Positions 34,716 to 41,836 of a DNA stretch of 57,743 nt are shown piece after piece. How positions within the stretch are numbered: position 1 is the first letter of the stretch; each line of letters opens with the position of its first letter. The translations under genes were made by a program, and so were the position numbers. Below the pieces are notes generated by a model. That model ran no database searches, had not been told where the DNA came from, and was given only the letters and a program-made list of their open reading frames with translations. Origin of the DNA: JAVKBW01 sp964352715 (lineage in GTDB: Bacteria; Pseudomonadota; Alphaproteobacteria; UBA8366; Aestuariispiraceae); the NCBI GenBank assembly GCA_964352715.1, contig CAYGSU010000017.1:1-57743 (forward strand). The letters run 5' to 3'.

Positions 34716-35005
34716 TCGCTGAACCTTATGGCAAGTCGCTGGTTTTCAATGAAAGCAGTCTGCCTGATGCGTTGCGAAGGGAACATCGAACCAAGTCCGA
34801 TACATGGGGTCTGCTGCGCGTGCTGGAAGGCTCGGTGCGGCTTGTTTACGTCGACCCGCCGTCGGAACGCATCGTGACAATGGGCAATCCTGCACCGATA
34901 CCACCGCAAGCCGCGCATTATGTCGTTACCGACGGGCCGATGAAAATGCAGGTCGAGTTCTACAGGGAAATGCCCGTTCCGGCAGGGTCTCCTTCAAATG
35001 GATGA
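34712..35005 (+). CDS. DUF1971 (YeaR/TehB-like) small cupin-like protein
   Basis: A 97-residue protein with the DUF1971 pattern: LPDALRREHRTKSDTWGLLR at the start, then VLEGSVRLVYVDP and a conserved PIPPQAAHYV with a possible metal-binding His. In E. coli the related yeaR gene responds to NO and is controlled by NsrR, which agrees with its position here between haemoglobin and NorB. Its biochemical role is not established. It overlaps both neighbours by 4-8 bases. Confidence 0.8.
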   Translation: MIAEPYGKSLVFNESSLPDALRREHRTKSDTWGLLRVLEGSVRLVYVDPPSERIVTMGNPAPIPPQAAHYVVTDGPMKMQVEFYREMPVPAGSPSNG

Positions 35006-35456
35006 TTTCACGATAGCCCGTATGTTTCATGTCGTGGCGGTCGTTTTCTGGATCGGCGGCGTTGGCTTCGTGACTCTGGTTGTAATGCCGATGCTGGCGG
35101 CGGTAGAGCAGCCTGAAATGCGCCTGAAGCGGTTCCAGCAGATTGAAAGCCGCTTCGTCTGGCAGGCGCGCCTCTGGGTCGTCATTACCGGCGCAAGTGG
35201 ATTCTGGATGACCTGGAAAGCGGATCTCTGGGGTCGCTTTGAAGGTACCTGGTGGATGCAGGCAATGCTGGTGGTCTGGGTAATATTTGCACTGATGCTG
35301 TTTGTTATCGAACCGCTCCACCTGCATCGCCGGATGTCGCATTCTGTTGATCCGGCACGAGACTTCGTCCGAATGGTGCGGGCGCACAGAGTTTTACTGA
35401 CATTGAGCATTATTGTTGTGGTTGGCGCTGTCGGCGGAAGCCACGGACTGTTTTAG
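34998..35456 (+). CDS. Four-helix membrane protein of the NorB operon
   Basis: A 152-residue protein with four membrane helices (about 8-30, 55-75, 88-110, 130-150). It has CopD/DUF2269-like features (ARMFHVVAVVFWIGGVGFV, with a conserved His and Gly-Gly-x-Gly). A haem-binding or quinol-facing role is possible given the conserved His residues, but this is inference. It lies between the DUF1971 gene (8-base overlap) and norB (18 bases), so it may help NorB assembly or electron supply. Confidence 0.65.
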   Translation: MDDFTIARMFHVVAVVFWIGGVGFVTLVVMPMLAAVEQPEMRLKRFQQIESRFVWQARLWVVITGASGFWMTWKADLWGRFEGTWWMQAMLVVWVIFALMLFVIEPLHLHRRMSHSVDPARDFVRMVRAHRVLLTLSIIVVVGAVGGSHGLF

Positions 35457-35474
35457 CCAAAAAGGGGACAGGCG

Positions 35475-37766
35475 ATGAATACCTATCATGAAACATTCAG
35501 TATCCGCAGGTTATGGATAATTCTCGTCGCCGGAATGGTCGTCATGTTCGGCATTCTGCTTCTGCTGGGATCGGAAATATACCAGCAGGCGCCGCCGATA
35601 CCGGACCGTGTCGTCTCCGTATCCGGCGAAACCATTTATACGCGCGATGATATCCAGACGGGTCAGAATGTCTGGCAGTCGATCGGGGGTATGGAACAGG
35701 GATCGATCTGGGGGCATGGCAGTTATCTGGCCCCGGACTGGAGCGCGGACTGGCTGCACCGGGAAGCGGAAGCCCTTTTGTCAGTTATGGTTCTGAATCG
35801 GGTTTCCGGCCTGTCCGAAGCAGAGCAGCAGACGCTGAACCGGGCGGCCCTGCAGGAGGAAATGCGACTTAACACTTATGACCCCGGCACCGGAACGATC
35901 ACCGTCAGCGACCAGCGGGCGCAAGCGATCCGGCAGGTGGAAGATCACTATCTGAGGCTCTATGAAGGCAGCGATCCGGAATCGCTGACCTTGCGCCGCG
36001 ATTATGCGTTCCCGGTTCACGGTCTGCTGTCGAAAGCAGAAGCGAAACAATTGTCGGCATTCTATTTCTGGACAGCCTGGGGCGCGACGACAAACCGGCC
36101 CGGCGAAACGTTCACCTATACCAGCAACTGGCCGCATGAACCGCTGGTCGGCAACAAACCGACAACGGAAGTACTGATGTGGAGCATCGCATCGGTTATC
36201 CTGCTGCTTGCCGCGGCCGGCGCGCTGATCGCCTACTATGCCAAGCAGTTCGATGTCTGGCGTCAGGACATTCTGCCGGAAGGCGGCATGGCGAAAACCG
36301 ATATCTTCAGCAACGCCGTGATAACGCCGTCGATGCGGGCGACCGCAAAGTATTTCTGGGTCGTCTGCGCCCTGTTTCTGGGGCAGGTTCTGCTGGGCAT
36401 CGTCACCGCCCACTATGCCGTTGAGGGTCAGGGATTGTACGGATTGCCGTTTGCGGAATATCTGCCGTATTCCGTAACCCGGACATGGCATACCCAACTG
36501 GCAGTATTGTGGATTGCAACAGCCTGGCTGGCGACCGGTCTCTATGTCGCACCGATGCTGGCCGGACGGGATCCGAAATTCCAGCGGTTCGGCGTAAACT
36601 TTCTGTTTCTCAGCCTGCTGATCATCGTTGTCGGGTCCTTTGCCGGTCAGTGGGCAGCGGTGCACCGTTTCTTCAACGATCTGACAATGAACTTCTGGTT
36701 CGGCCATCAGGGGTATGAATATGTCGATCTGGGCCGGTTCTGGCAGATCTACCTGACAATCGGCCTGTTCCTGTGGGTTGGGTTGGTTCTGAGAGGGTTG
36801 TGGCCAATCCTGAAAGAGAAGGGCGGAAAATCCCTGCTTTATCTGGTTCTGGTATCGGCGATCGCAATCGGCCTTCTCTACGCCGCCGGTCTGATGTGGG
36901 GGCAGCATACGCATATCTCGATCATGGAATACTGGCGCTGGTGGGTTGTCCATCTGTGGGTCGAAGGCATTTTTGAAGTCTTCGCAACCGCCATCATATC
37001 AATGCTTCTTGTACGGATGGGAATGCTGCGGACGTCAACCGCAACCGTAATGGTGCTGTTCGCGACCATCATCTTCCTGTTCGGCGGTGTGCTCGGCACG
37101 TTCCACCATCTGTACTTCAGCGGTACGCCGACATCGGCCATCAGTGTCGGTGCGATGGTTTCGGCGCTGGAGGTGGTTCCGCTGCTGGTCGTCGGCTTTG
37201 AAGCCTATACCCGGCACAAGGTTGAACGCGAAGCGGAATGGGAACGCAATTACCATTGGCCGTTCATGTTCTTTGCCGCCGTGCTGTTCTGGAATCTGGT
37301 CGGGGCCGGTATTTTCGGTTTCATGATCAATCCGCCGATTGCGCTGTATTACATGCAGGGCCTCAACACGACGGCCAACCACGGGCATGCCGCTTTGTTC
37401 GGTGTCTACGGCATGCTTGGGCTGGGCCTGATGCTGTATTGCATGCGCGGTCTGACTGATATCGCCTTGTGGAACCAGAAACTGCTCAAAGTGTCGTTCT
37501 GGTCGCTCAATATCGGTCTGGCGATGATGACGTTCCTGTCGCTTCTGCCGCAGGGCGTCATACAGACCTATGTCAGTATCGAACAGGGATACAGCTTCGC
37601 CCGTTCCGCCGAATTTATGCAGAGCCCGATCATACAGGCGCTGGTCTGGGCGCGGGTGCCGGGCGATGTTGTCTTCAGTGTCGGCGTGGTCGCCTTCGTC
37701 TGGTTCGTCTGCAAGGCGTTCTTTCCCGGACGCAGGGCGGTGGCCGTTTCGGCGGTGCCGGGCTGA
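35475..37766 (+). CDS. norB: Quinol-type nitric oxide reductase NorB
   Basis: A 763-residue single-subunit qNOR that reduces two NO to N2O. The N-terminal 220 residues form a NorC-like helix and periplasmic domain without a c-haem CxxCH motif, as expected for a quinol-dependent form. The rest has about 12 helices of the haem-copper oxidase fold, with HTQLAVLWIATAWLATGLY, WWVVHLWVEGIFEVFATAI with likely metal-site His and Glu, and GTFHHLYFSGTPTSA with the paired His of the active site. It is the last gene of the NsrR operon, followed by a terminator-like hairpin at 37952. Confidence 0.92.
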   Translation: MNTYHETFSIRRLWIILVAGMVVMFGILLLLGSEIYQQAPPIPDRVVSVSGETIYTRDDIQTGQNVWQSIGGMEQGSIWGHGSYLAPDWSADWLHREAEALLSVMVLNRVSGLSEAEQQTLNRAALQEEMRLNTYDPGTGTITVSDQRAQAIRQVEDHYLRLYEGSDPESLTLRRDYAFPVHGLLSKAEAKQLSAFYFWTAWGATTNRPGETFTYTSNWPHEPLVGNKPTTEVLMWSIASVILLLAAAGALIAYYAKQFDVWRQDILPEGGMAKTDIFSNAVITPSMRATAKYFWVVCALFLGQVLLGIVTAHYAVEGQGLYGLPFAEYLPYSVTRTWHTQLAVLWIATAWLATGLYVAPMLAGRDPKFQRFGVNFLFLSLLIIVVGSFAGQWAAVHRFFNDLTMNFWFGHQGYEYVDLGRFWQIYLTIGLFLWVGLVLRGLWPILKEKGGKSLLYLVLVSAIAIGLLYAAGLMWGQHTHISIMEYWRWWVVHLWVEGIFEVFATAIISMLLVRMGMLRTSTATVMVLFATIIFLFGGVLGTFHHLYFSGTPTSAISVGAMVSALEVVPLLVVGFEAYTRHKVEREAEWERNYHWPFMFFAAVLFWNLVGAGIFGFMINPPIALYYMQGLNTTANHGHAALFGVYGMLGLGLMLYCMRGLTDIALWNQKLLKVSFWSLNIGLAMMTFLSLLPQGVIQTYVSIEQGYSFARSAEFMQSPIIQALVWARVPGDVVFSVGVVAFVWFVCKAFFPGRRAVAVSAVPG

Positions 37767-37832
37767 GGCGGCACAAGGCGTTCATTCGTCAATGCCGCTT
37801 ACGAAGAACGTCTTTCGGCATGGCGTCGGGGT

Positions 37833-37970
37833 TCAGGCCCCCGCCATGCCGGAACAGTCCCGGCAATTGCCACGCAGTTCGACGATGGATTTCGCCAGCT
37901 TGTCGAGCGCCCGCGCCAGATGTGACTGCAGATCATGCAATTTACACAAAGAAAAGGTCGCGCACCGCAT
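37833..37970 (-). pseudogene. Small ORF resembling the C-terminus of Zur
   Basis: A 45-codon frame starting ATG at 37970. Its C-terminal part (HLARALDKLAKSIVELRG, then NCRDCSGMAGA) matches the end of the Zur encoded at 38592-39011 (LARHLKSLAD..., VELRG, NCQDCTGATGR), including the CxxC zinc pair. The first 10 residues (MRCATFSLCK) do not match. It may be a decayed duplicate of zur or a real small zinc-binding protein. No ribosome binding site is obvious, and the start lies inside a hairpin. Confidence 0.35.
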
Positions 37971-37984
37971 GACGCGCGACTTTT
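37952..37984. terminator. Bidirectional terminator-like hairpin after norB
   Basis: AAAAG-TCGCGC (952-963, one bulged G) pairs with GCGCGACTTTT (974-984) around a 10-base loop. A- and T-runs on the two sides suit termination of norB on the plus strand and of the 38014-38364 gene on the minus strand. Confidence 0.6.
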
Positions 37985-38013
37985 AATGAGCTGGATTTTG
38001 ATTTATGCGGCGG

Positions 38014-38364
38014 TCAGAACGTCTCGGAAAGCTTGTCCATGCAGGCGCTTGCAACATCGCGGTCTGGGTCGCTTGAACCGGGCATCGTCGCCCAGCCTGT
38101 TTCCATCAGCATTTCGCGGCGCTGATATCCTCTGGCGTCCTTCAGTTTTTCAAGCATGGCCACGTTCATCGGATCGTTGTTCGACTGTTCGACACAGATC
38201 GGCACGAGCGCGGCAACGACCTCAGTTTCGGCCTGTTCAGAGGCCATCTTTTCCGCCGTGCTGCCGGTAACCCATCCGCCCCAGGAAAAACCGACGATAG
38301 CAAGTACGGCTGCGCCGGCAATGGCGCCCAAAAGTACGGGTTTTGTAGATTCTGGTGTATTCAT
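38014..38364 (-). CDS. Membrane-anchored small protein of unknown function
   Basis: A 116-residue protein with one N-terminal helix (about 9-31, VLLGAIAGAAVLAIVGFSWG) and a probably periplasmic helical tail with two cysteines (VPICVEQ and ASACMDKL). I do not recognise a named family, though similar short proteins occur across alphaproteobacteria. A GGAGGAG ribosome binding site precedes the ATG. The upstream region contains two copies of ACATGTGGTG, so it is probably regulated. Confidence 0.6.
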   Translation of the reverse strand: MNTPESTKPVLLGAIAGAAVLAIVGFSWGGWVTGSTAEKMASEQAETEVVAALVPICVEQSNNDPMNVAMLEKLKDARGYQRREMLMETGWATMPGSSDPDRDVASACMDKLSETF

Positions 38365-38407
38365 GAAAAACTCCTCCTTTTAGAGGAAAAGAATTTCTCC
38401 CCTTTTT

Positions 38408-38431
38408 ACATGTGGTGTTCTACATGTGGTG
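38408..38431. promoter_or_regulatory. Tandem ACATGTGGTG repeats upstream of the membrane protein gene
   Basis: ACATGTGGTG occurs at 38408-38417 and 38422-38431, 14 bp apart, just upstream of the minus-strand gene at 38014-38364 and overlapping its likely leader. The spacing is not a full helical turn. A regulator site is possible; the protein is unknown. Confidence 0.35.
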
Positions 38432-38591
38432 CTTGTAATAGTGATATACAACGAGAATATTACACTTATTACTTGTCAGGCGGATTTCGGGTGCGGCGCA
38501 CTGGCAAATAACCGCCTGTTATTGCACCAATATTGCAGAATTTTTGTGTTTATCCCGCCGACGGCAGGAAGATCGTTTGGCGCGCCTCGGG

Positions 38592-39011
38592 TTATCGGCC
38601 GGTCGCGCCGGTGCAGTCCTGACAGTTGCCACGCAGTTCAACAGTCGATTTTGTCAGCGCGAAAGCGGATTGATCAGCCAGCGATTTCAGATGCCTGGCC
38701 AGTTTGTCGTCATTGATTTCGTCAACCTGTCCGCAGCGTTCGCAGATCGTGAAAGCGATGGTCTTGTGTGACTCGCAATCGGGCTGCCGGCAGGCGACGA
38801 AGGCATTCAGGCTTTCCAGCCGATGCACCATTCCGAATTCCACCAGCTTGTCGAGCGCCCGGTAGACCTGCAGCGGGGCGCGGAACCCGTCATCGCGCAA
38901 TTGGTCGAGAATTGTGTATGCGCTGAGCGGGCCGTCCGCTTTTGTCAGGGCCCCGAATACCAGCGCCTGATTTTTCGTCAGATCGGCGGTAGATGCATCA
39001 TGGCTGTGCAT
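38592..39011 (-). CDS. zur: Zinc uptake regulator Zur (Fur family)
   Basis: A 139-residue Fur-family repressor: winged helix (about 12-85, with LSAYTILDQLRDDG, LQVYRALDKLVEFGMVHRLE), then the zinc-site region ACRQPDCESHKTIAFTICERCGQV and a C-terminal NCQDC, giving two CxxC pairs. Its placement in an operon after znuC and znuB, with a Zur-type operator in front of the operon, supports Zur rather than Fur. The ATG has GGAGAAA 9 bases upstream. A partial copy of its C-terminus lies at 37833-37970. Confidence 0.9.
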   Translation of the reverse strand: MHSHDASTADLTKNQALVFGALTKADGPLSAYTILDQLRDDGFRAPLQVYRALDKLVEFGMVHRLESLNAFVACRQPDCESHKTIAFTICERCGQVDEINDDKLARHLKSLADQSAFALTKSTVELRGNCQDCTGATGR

Positions 39012-39028
39012 GGCTAGGTTTCTCCTTT

Positions 39029-39850
39029 TCAGACCGCATCACGGGATCGGCTTTTCGCTGTAAGCCAGCGCGTGGCAGGCAGCAGGCTGACGGCGAAGAT
39101 CAGCACCGCAGCCACGACAATCGACGGGCCGGATGGCGTATCCCATTCCAGCGACCCGAACAGGCCGGCGATTACCGCGGCCGCGCCGATGACCGATGCC
39201 AGCACGGCCATCTGTTCCGGGCCCGAGGCAAATCGGCGCGCGGTTGCGGCGGGGATGATGAGCATGGCGGTGATCAGCAATACGCCGACAATCTTCATGG
39301 CGATGGCGATGACGCTGGCCATCAGCAGCATGAAGATCAGGTTGGCGCGTTCCGGGTGCAGGCCTTCGGCTTCGGCAAGCTCGCGGTTGACCGTGCTGGC
39401 GAACAGGCTGTTCCAGATCAGCGACAGGACCGTCAGCACCGCGATGCCGCCACCATAGATAATGGCGATATCGGTTGTGGAAACAGCCAGAATATCGCCG
39501 AACAGAATGCCCATCAGGTCGACACGGACCCAGGTCATGAAGGCCAGCACGACCAGTCCCAGCGCCAGCGCCGAATGCGACAGCAGGCCAAGCAGCGAAT
39601 CCGACGACAGGGTTGCGCGCCGCTGCAACATCAGCAGGGCCAGCGAAACAAGCGCCGACACCATGAAGACCGCGATGGTAAAATTGACTTCGAACAGCAA
39701 TGCCAGCGCCACGCCCAGCAGCGCGGCATGCGACAGGGTATCTCCGAAATAGGCCAGCCGTCGCCAGACGATGAAACAGCCCAGCGGGCCGGCGACCACG
39801 GCGACGCCGATCCCGGCCAGCAGCGCACGGACAAAGAAATCATCCAACAT
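39029..39850 (-). CDS. znuB: Zinc ABC transporter permease
   Basis: A 273-residue membrane permease with about 7-8 helices. Features are GPLGCFIVWRRLAYFGDTLSHAALLGVA (start and middle of the ZnuB/MntB signature), VSALVSLALL and AMKIVGVLLITAMLIIPAATA. The ATG at 39850 is preferred, with AGGG 8 bases upstream; longer upstream frames translate the His-rich part of znuC out of frame. It overlaps znuC by 11 bases and precedes zur by 17. Confidence 0.45.
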   Translation of the reverse strand: MLDDFFVRALLAGIGVAVVAGPLGCFIVWRRLAYFGDTLSHAALLGVALALLFEVNFTIAVFMVSALVSLALLMLQRRATLSSDSLLGLLSHSALALGLVVLAFMTWVRVDLMGILFGDILAVSTTDIAIIYGGGIAVLTVLSLIWNSLFASTVNRELAEAEGLHPERANLIFMLLMASVIAIAMKIVGVLLITAMLIIPAATARRFASGPEQMAVLASVIGAAAVIAGLFGSLEWDTPSGPSIVVAAVLIFAVSLLPATRWLTAKSRSRDAV

Positions 39851-40697
39851 GGCGATGCCCTGCCGAATGGTCGTGGTCATGATCTGTACCGGCATCGTCA
39901 TCGTGGTGATGGCCGTCATCCGGGTGGCAATGGTCGGTAATCGTGCCGTCGGCATGGCGAACCGTGCCGTCCGGCAAATGGGTGTGGTCGTGATTGTGTT
40001 CGTAGACCGCAAGAGTCGGGGCGGCCCGCGCGCCGAACAGGGTCTTGTATTCCTCGCTCGACGCCACCGCCGTCGGCGTCCCCTGACAGCAGACATGGCC
40101 GTTCAGGCAGACGACCCGGTCGGTCGCCGCCATCACCACATGCAGGTCATGCGATATCAGCAATACGCCGCAACCGGTTTCATCGCGGATGGATTTTATC
40201 AGGTCGTACAGTGCGATCTCGCCGGCAAAATCGACGCCTTGCACCGGTTCGTCGAGAACCAGCAGATCAGGCTTGCGCGCCATGGCGCGGGCCAGCAGCA
40301 CCCGCTGGAATTCGCCGCCAGACAGAGTCCGCACCTCGGCATGGCGCAGGTGGTTGATACCGGTCGCCTGCATCGCATGGTCGGCATAGGCTTTGTCGAT
40401 GCGCCCGGTCAGATGCATGAACCGAGCGACCGTCAACGGCAGCGTCCAGTCAATGGCGATCTGTTGCGGTACATAGCCGACAACCAGACCGTCGCGACGC
40501 TCGGACCGGCCTTCATCGGGCTTCAATACCCCAAGCGCCATTTTGGCGGTTGTCGATTTGCCGGACCCGTTGGGGCCGATCAGCGTGACGATCTCGCGCG
40601 GGTGAACGGCGAAATCGACACCGCGCACCAGCCAGTTACCGGCGCGTTCAACGCCGGCATTCGTCAGGGATACCAGAGGGGTGTTGGTTTGCAGCAC
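39840..40697 (-). CDS. znuC: Zinc ABC transporter ATPase with a His-rich tail
   Basis: About 285 residues with Walker A GPNGSGKSTTAKMALG, Q-loop YVPQQIAIDW, signature LSGGEFQRVLLARAMA, Walker B LLVLDEPVQGVDFAG and the H-loop ISHDLHVVMA. After the ATPase fold, the last 50 residues are His/Asp-rich (EHNHDHTHLPDG, then DDGHHHDDD and HDHDHSAGHRH), which could store or sense zinc. The GTG at 40697 has GGAA 9 bases upstream and lies a sensible distance from the operator; a GTG at 40742 abuts the operator and has no ribosome binding site. Confidence 0.85.
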   Translation of the reverse strand: MLQTNTPLVSLTNAGVERAGNWLVRGVDFAVHPREIVTLIGPNGSGKSTTAKMALGVLKPDEGRSERRDGLVVGYVPQQIAIDWTLPLTVARFMHLTGRIDKAYADHAMQATGINHLRHAEVRTLSGGEFQRVLLARAMARKPDLLVLDEPVQGVDFAGEIALYDLIKSIRDETGCGVLLISHDLHVVMAATDRVVCLNGHVCCQGTPTAVASSEEYKTLFGARAAPTLAVYEHNHDHTHLPDGTVRHADGTITDHCHPDDGHHHDDDAGTDHDHDHSAGHRHVG

Positions 40698-40742
40698 GGT
40701 TCGGGGTTCCGGATAATAATCTCTTGCGATCCAAATATACAC

Positions 40743-40780
40743 ACGTTATATCATTACACAACAATGTAACAGTATAACGT
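40743..40780. promoter_or_regulatory. Divergent double Zur-type operator
   Basis: ACGTTATATCATTACA (40743-40758) and TGTAACAGTATAACGT (40765-40780) form a long inverted repeat. Each arm is itself a pseudo-palindrome (GTTATATCATTAC at 40745-40757; GTAACAGTATAAC at 40766-40778) of the AT-rich Zur-box type. It lies between znuC (minus) and znuA (plus), so one site can serve each promoter. Confidence 0.7.
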
Positions 40781-40801
40781 GACAACGATAATGAGGCTCT
40801 C

Positions 40802-41836
40802 ATGAAAGTCAGAAACAGTGCTGTTGCGGCACTCTCGCTCGCCGTACTTGGTCTGTCATCGGCGTCGACTATGGCGGACACGAATGTGGTCGCGTCCATC
40901 AAGCCGATCCATTCGCTGGTGGCATCGGTGATGCAGGGGGTGGGCGCGCCGGACCTGATCGTCGAAGGGGCATCGTCGCCGCACAGCTACGCCCTGAAAC
41001 CGTCACAGGCGAAGAAACTTGAAACCGCCGACGTGATTTTCTGGGTCGGCCATGACCTCGAAACCTTTTTTGAAAAGCCGGTTGAAACGATCGGCAAAAA
41101 TGCGCTTTCCGTCAGTCTGCTGGATGTACCCGGTTTGCAGAAACTGGACTTCAGGGAAGGCGGCGCATTCGCCAAACATGAAGATCACGATGAGCATGCA
41201 GATCACGATGAACATGCAGATCACGATGAACATGCAGATCACGATGAACATGAAGACCACGCCGAGCATGATGAACATACCGATCATGACGAACATGAAG
41301 GCCACGCCCATTCCGGTACCGATCCGCATGTTTGGCTCGACCCGCAGAATGCAGAAATATTTGTAAAGAAGATAGCCGCGGTTCTGGCAGAAGCAGACCC
41401 GGCGAATGAAAAGCTTTACGCAGACAATGCAATCAAAACGCTGGCGCGCCTCGAAACACTCACCGCCGACATCGAAAGACAGTTGGAGCCGGTGCAGGGC
41501 AGGGCATTCGTCGTGTTTCACGACGCCTACCGATATTTCGAAAGGCGGTTCGGTCTGGCGGCCGTCGGGTCGATTGCGATAAACCCCGAAATCGCGCCCG
41601 GTGCGGACCGGCTCGCCGAAATCAGGGATGAGCTACGGGAAACCGGTGCAGTTTGTGTTTTTGCAGAACCGCAGTTTCAGACAAGGCATATCGCAACCGT
41701 TACCGAGGGAACAGACGCCAGAATCGGTATTCTCGACCCGCTCGGTGCCGGTCTGGAAGATGGCCCGGATTTGTATTTCAATCTGATCCGTGACATGGCG
41801 AACAGCATGCGCGACTGCCTGTCACTCAATGGCTAG
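40802..41836 (+). CDS. znuA: Zinc-binding periplasmic protein ZnuA with a His-rich loop
   Basis: A 344-residue protein with a signal peptide (about 1-25, ending TMADT). Zinc ligands expected in ZnuA are visible: His in ASSPHSYALKPSQ (near 61), His in DPHVWLDPQNAEIF, His in VFHDAYRYFERRFG, and Asp in ILDPLGAGL. Between residues about 120 and 175 is a His/Asp/Glu-rich loop that contains four near-identical copies of a DHDEHA unit, more than in many ZnuA proteins. The gene is divergent from znuCB-zur and its stop overlaps the convergent ABC-F gene by 4 bases. Confidence 0.92.
   Translation: MKVRNSAVAALSLAVLGLSSASTMADTNVVASIKPIHSLVASVMQGVGAPDLIVEGASSPHSYALKPSQAKKLETADVIFWVGHDLETFFEKPVETIGKNALSVSLLDVPGLQKLDFREGGAFAKHEDHDEHADHDEHADHDEHADHDEHEDHAEHDEHTDHDEHEGHAHSGTDPHVWLDPQNAEIFVKKIAAVLAEADPANEKLYADNAIKTLARLETLTADIERQLEPVQGRAFVVFHDAYRYFERRFGLAAVGSIAINPEIAPGADRLAEIRDELRETGAVCVFAEPQFQTRHIATVTEGTDARIGILDPLGAGLEDGPDLYFNLIRDMANSMRDCLSLNG
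41183..41254 (+). repeat. 18-bp tandem repeat coding the His-rich loop of ZnuA
   Basis: Four consecutive copies of GATCACGATGAACATGCA with few differences (41183-41200, 41201-41218, 41219-41236, 41237-41254), encoding DHDEHA. Slippage could change the number of His residues in the loop. It is a coding repeat, not a CRISPR array. Confidence 0.85.

Noticed and set aside
35781..36953. 390-codon antisense frame in norB
   Set aside because: It lies within a membrane protein gene whose complementary strand tends to stay open. The translation is Gln/Arg/Pro-rich with no motif.
38993..40769. Two long plus-strand frames opposite znuB and znuC
   Set aside because: They are Gln/Arg/His-rich antisense translations of the transporter genes.
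41183..41254. Short regular repeats as a CRISPR-like array
   Set aside because: The units are directly adjacent with no spacers and encode the His-rich loop of ZnuA in frame.
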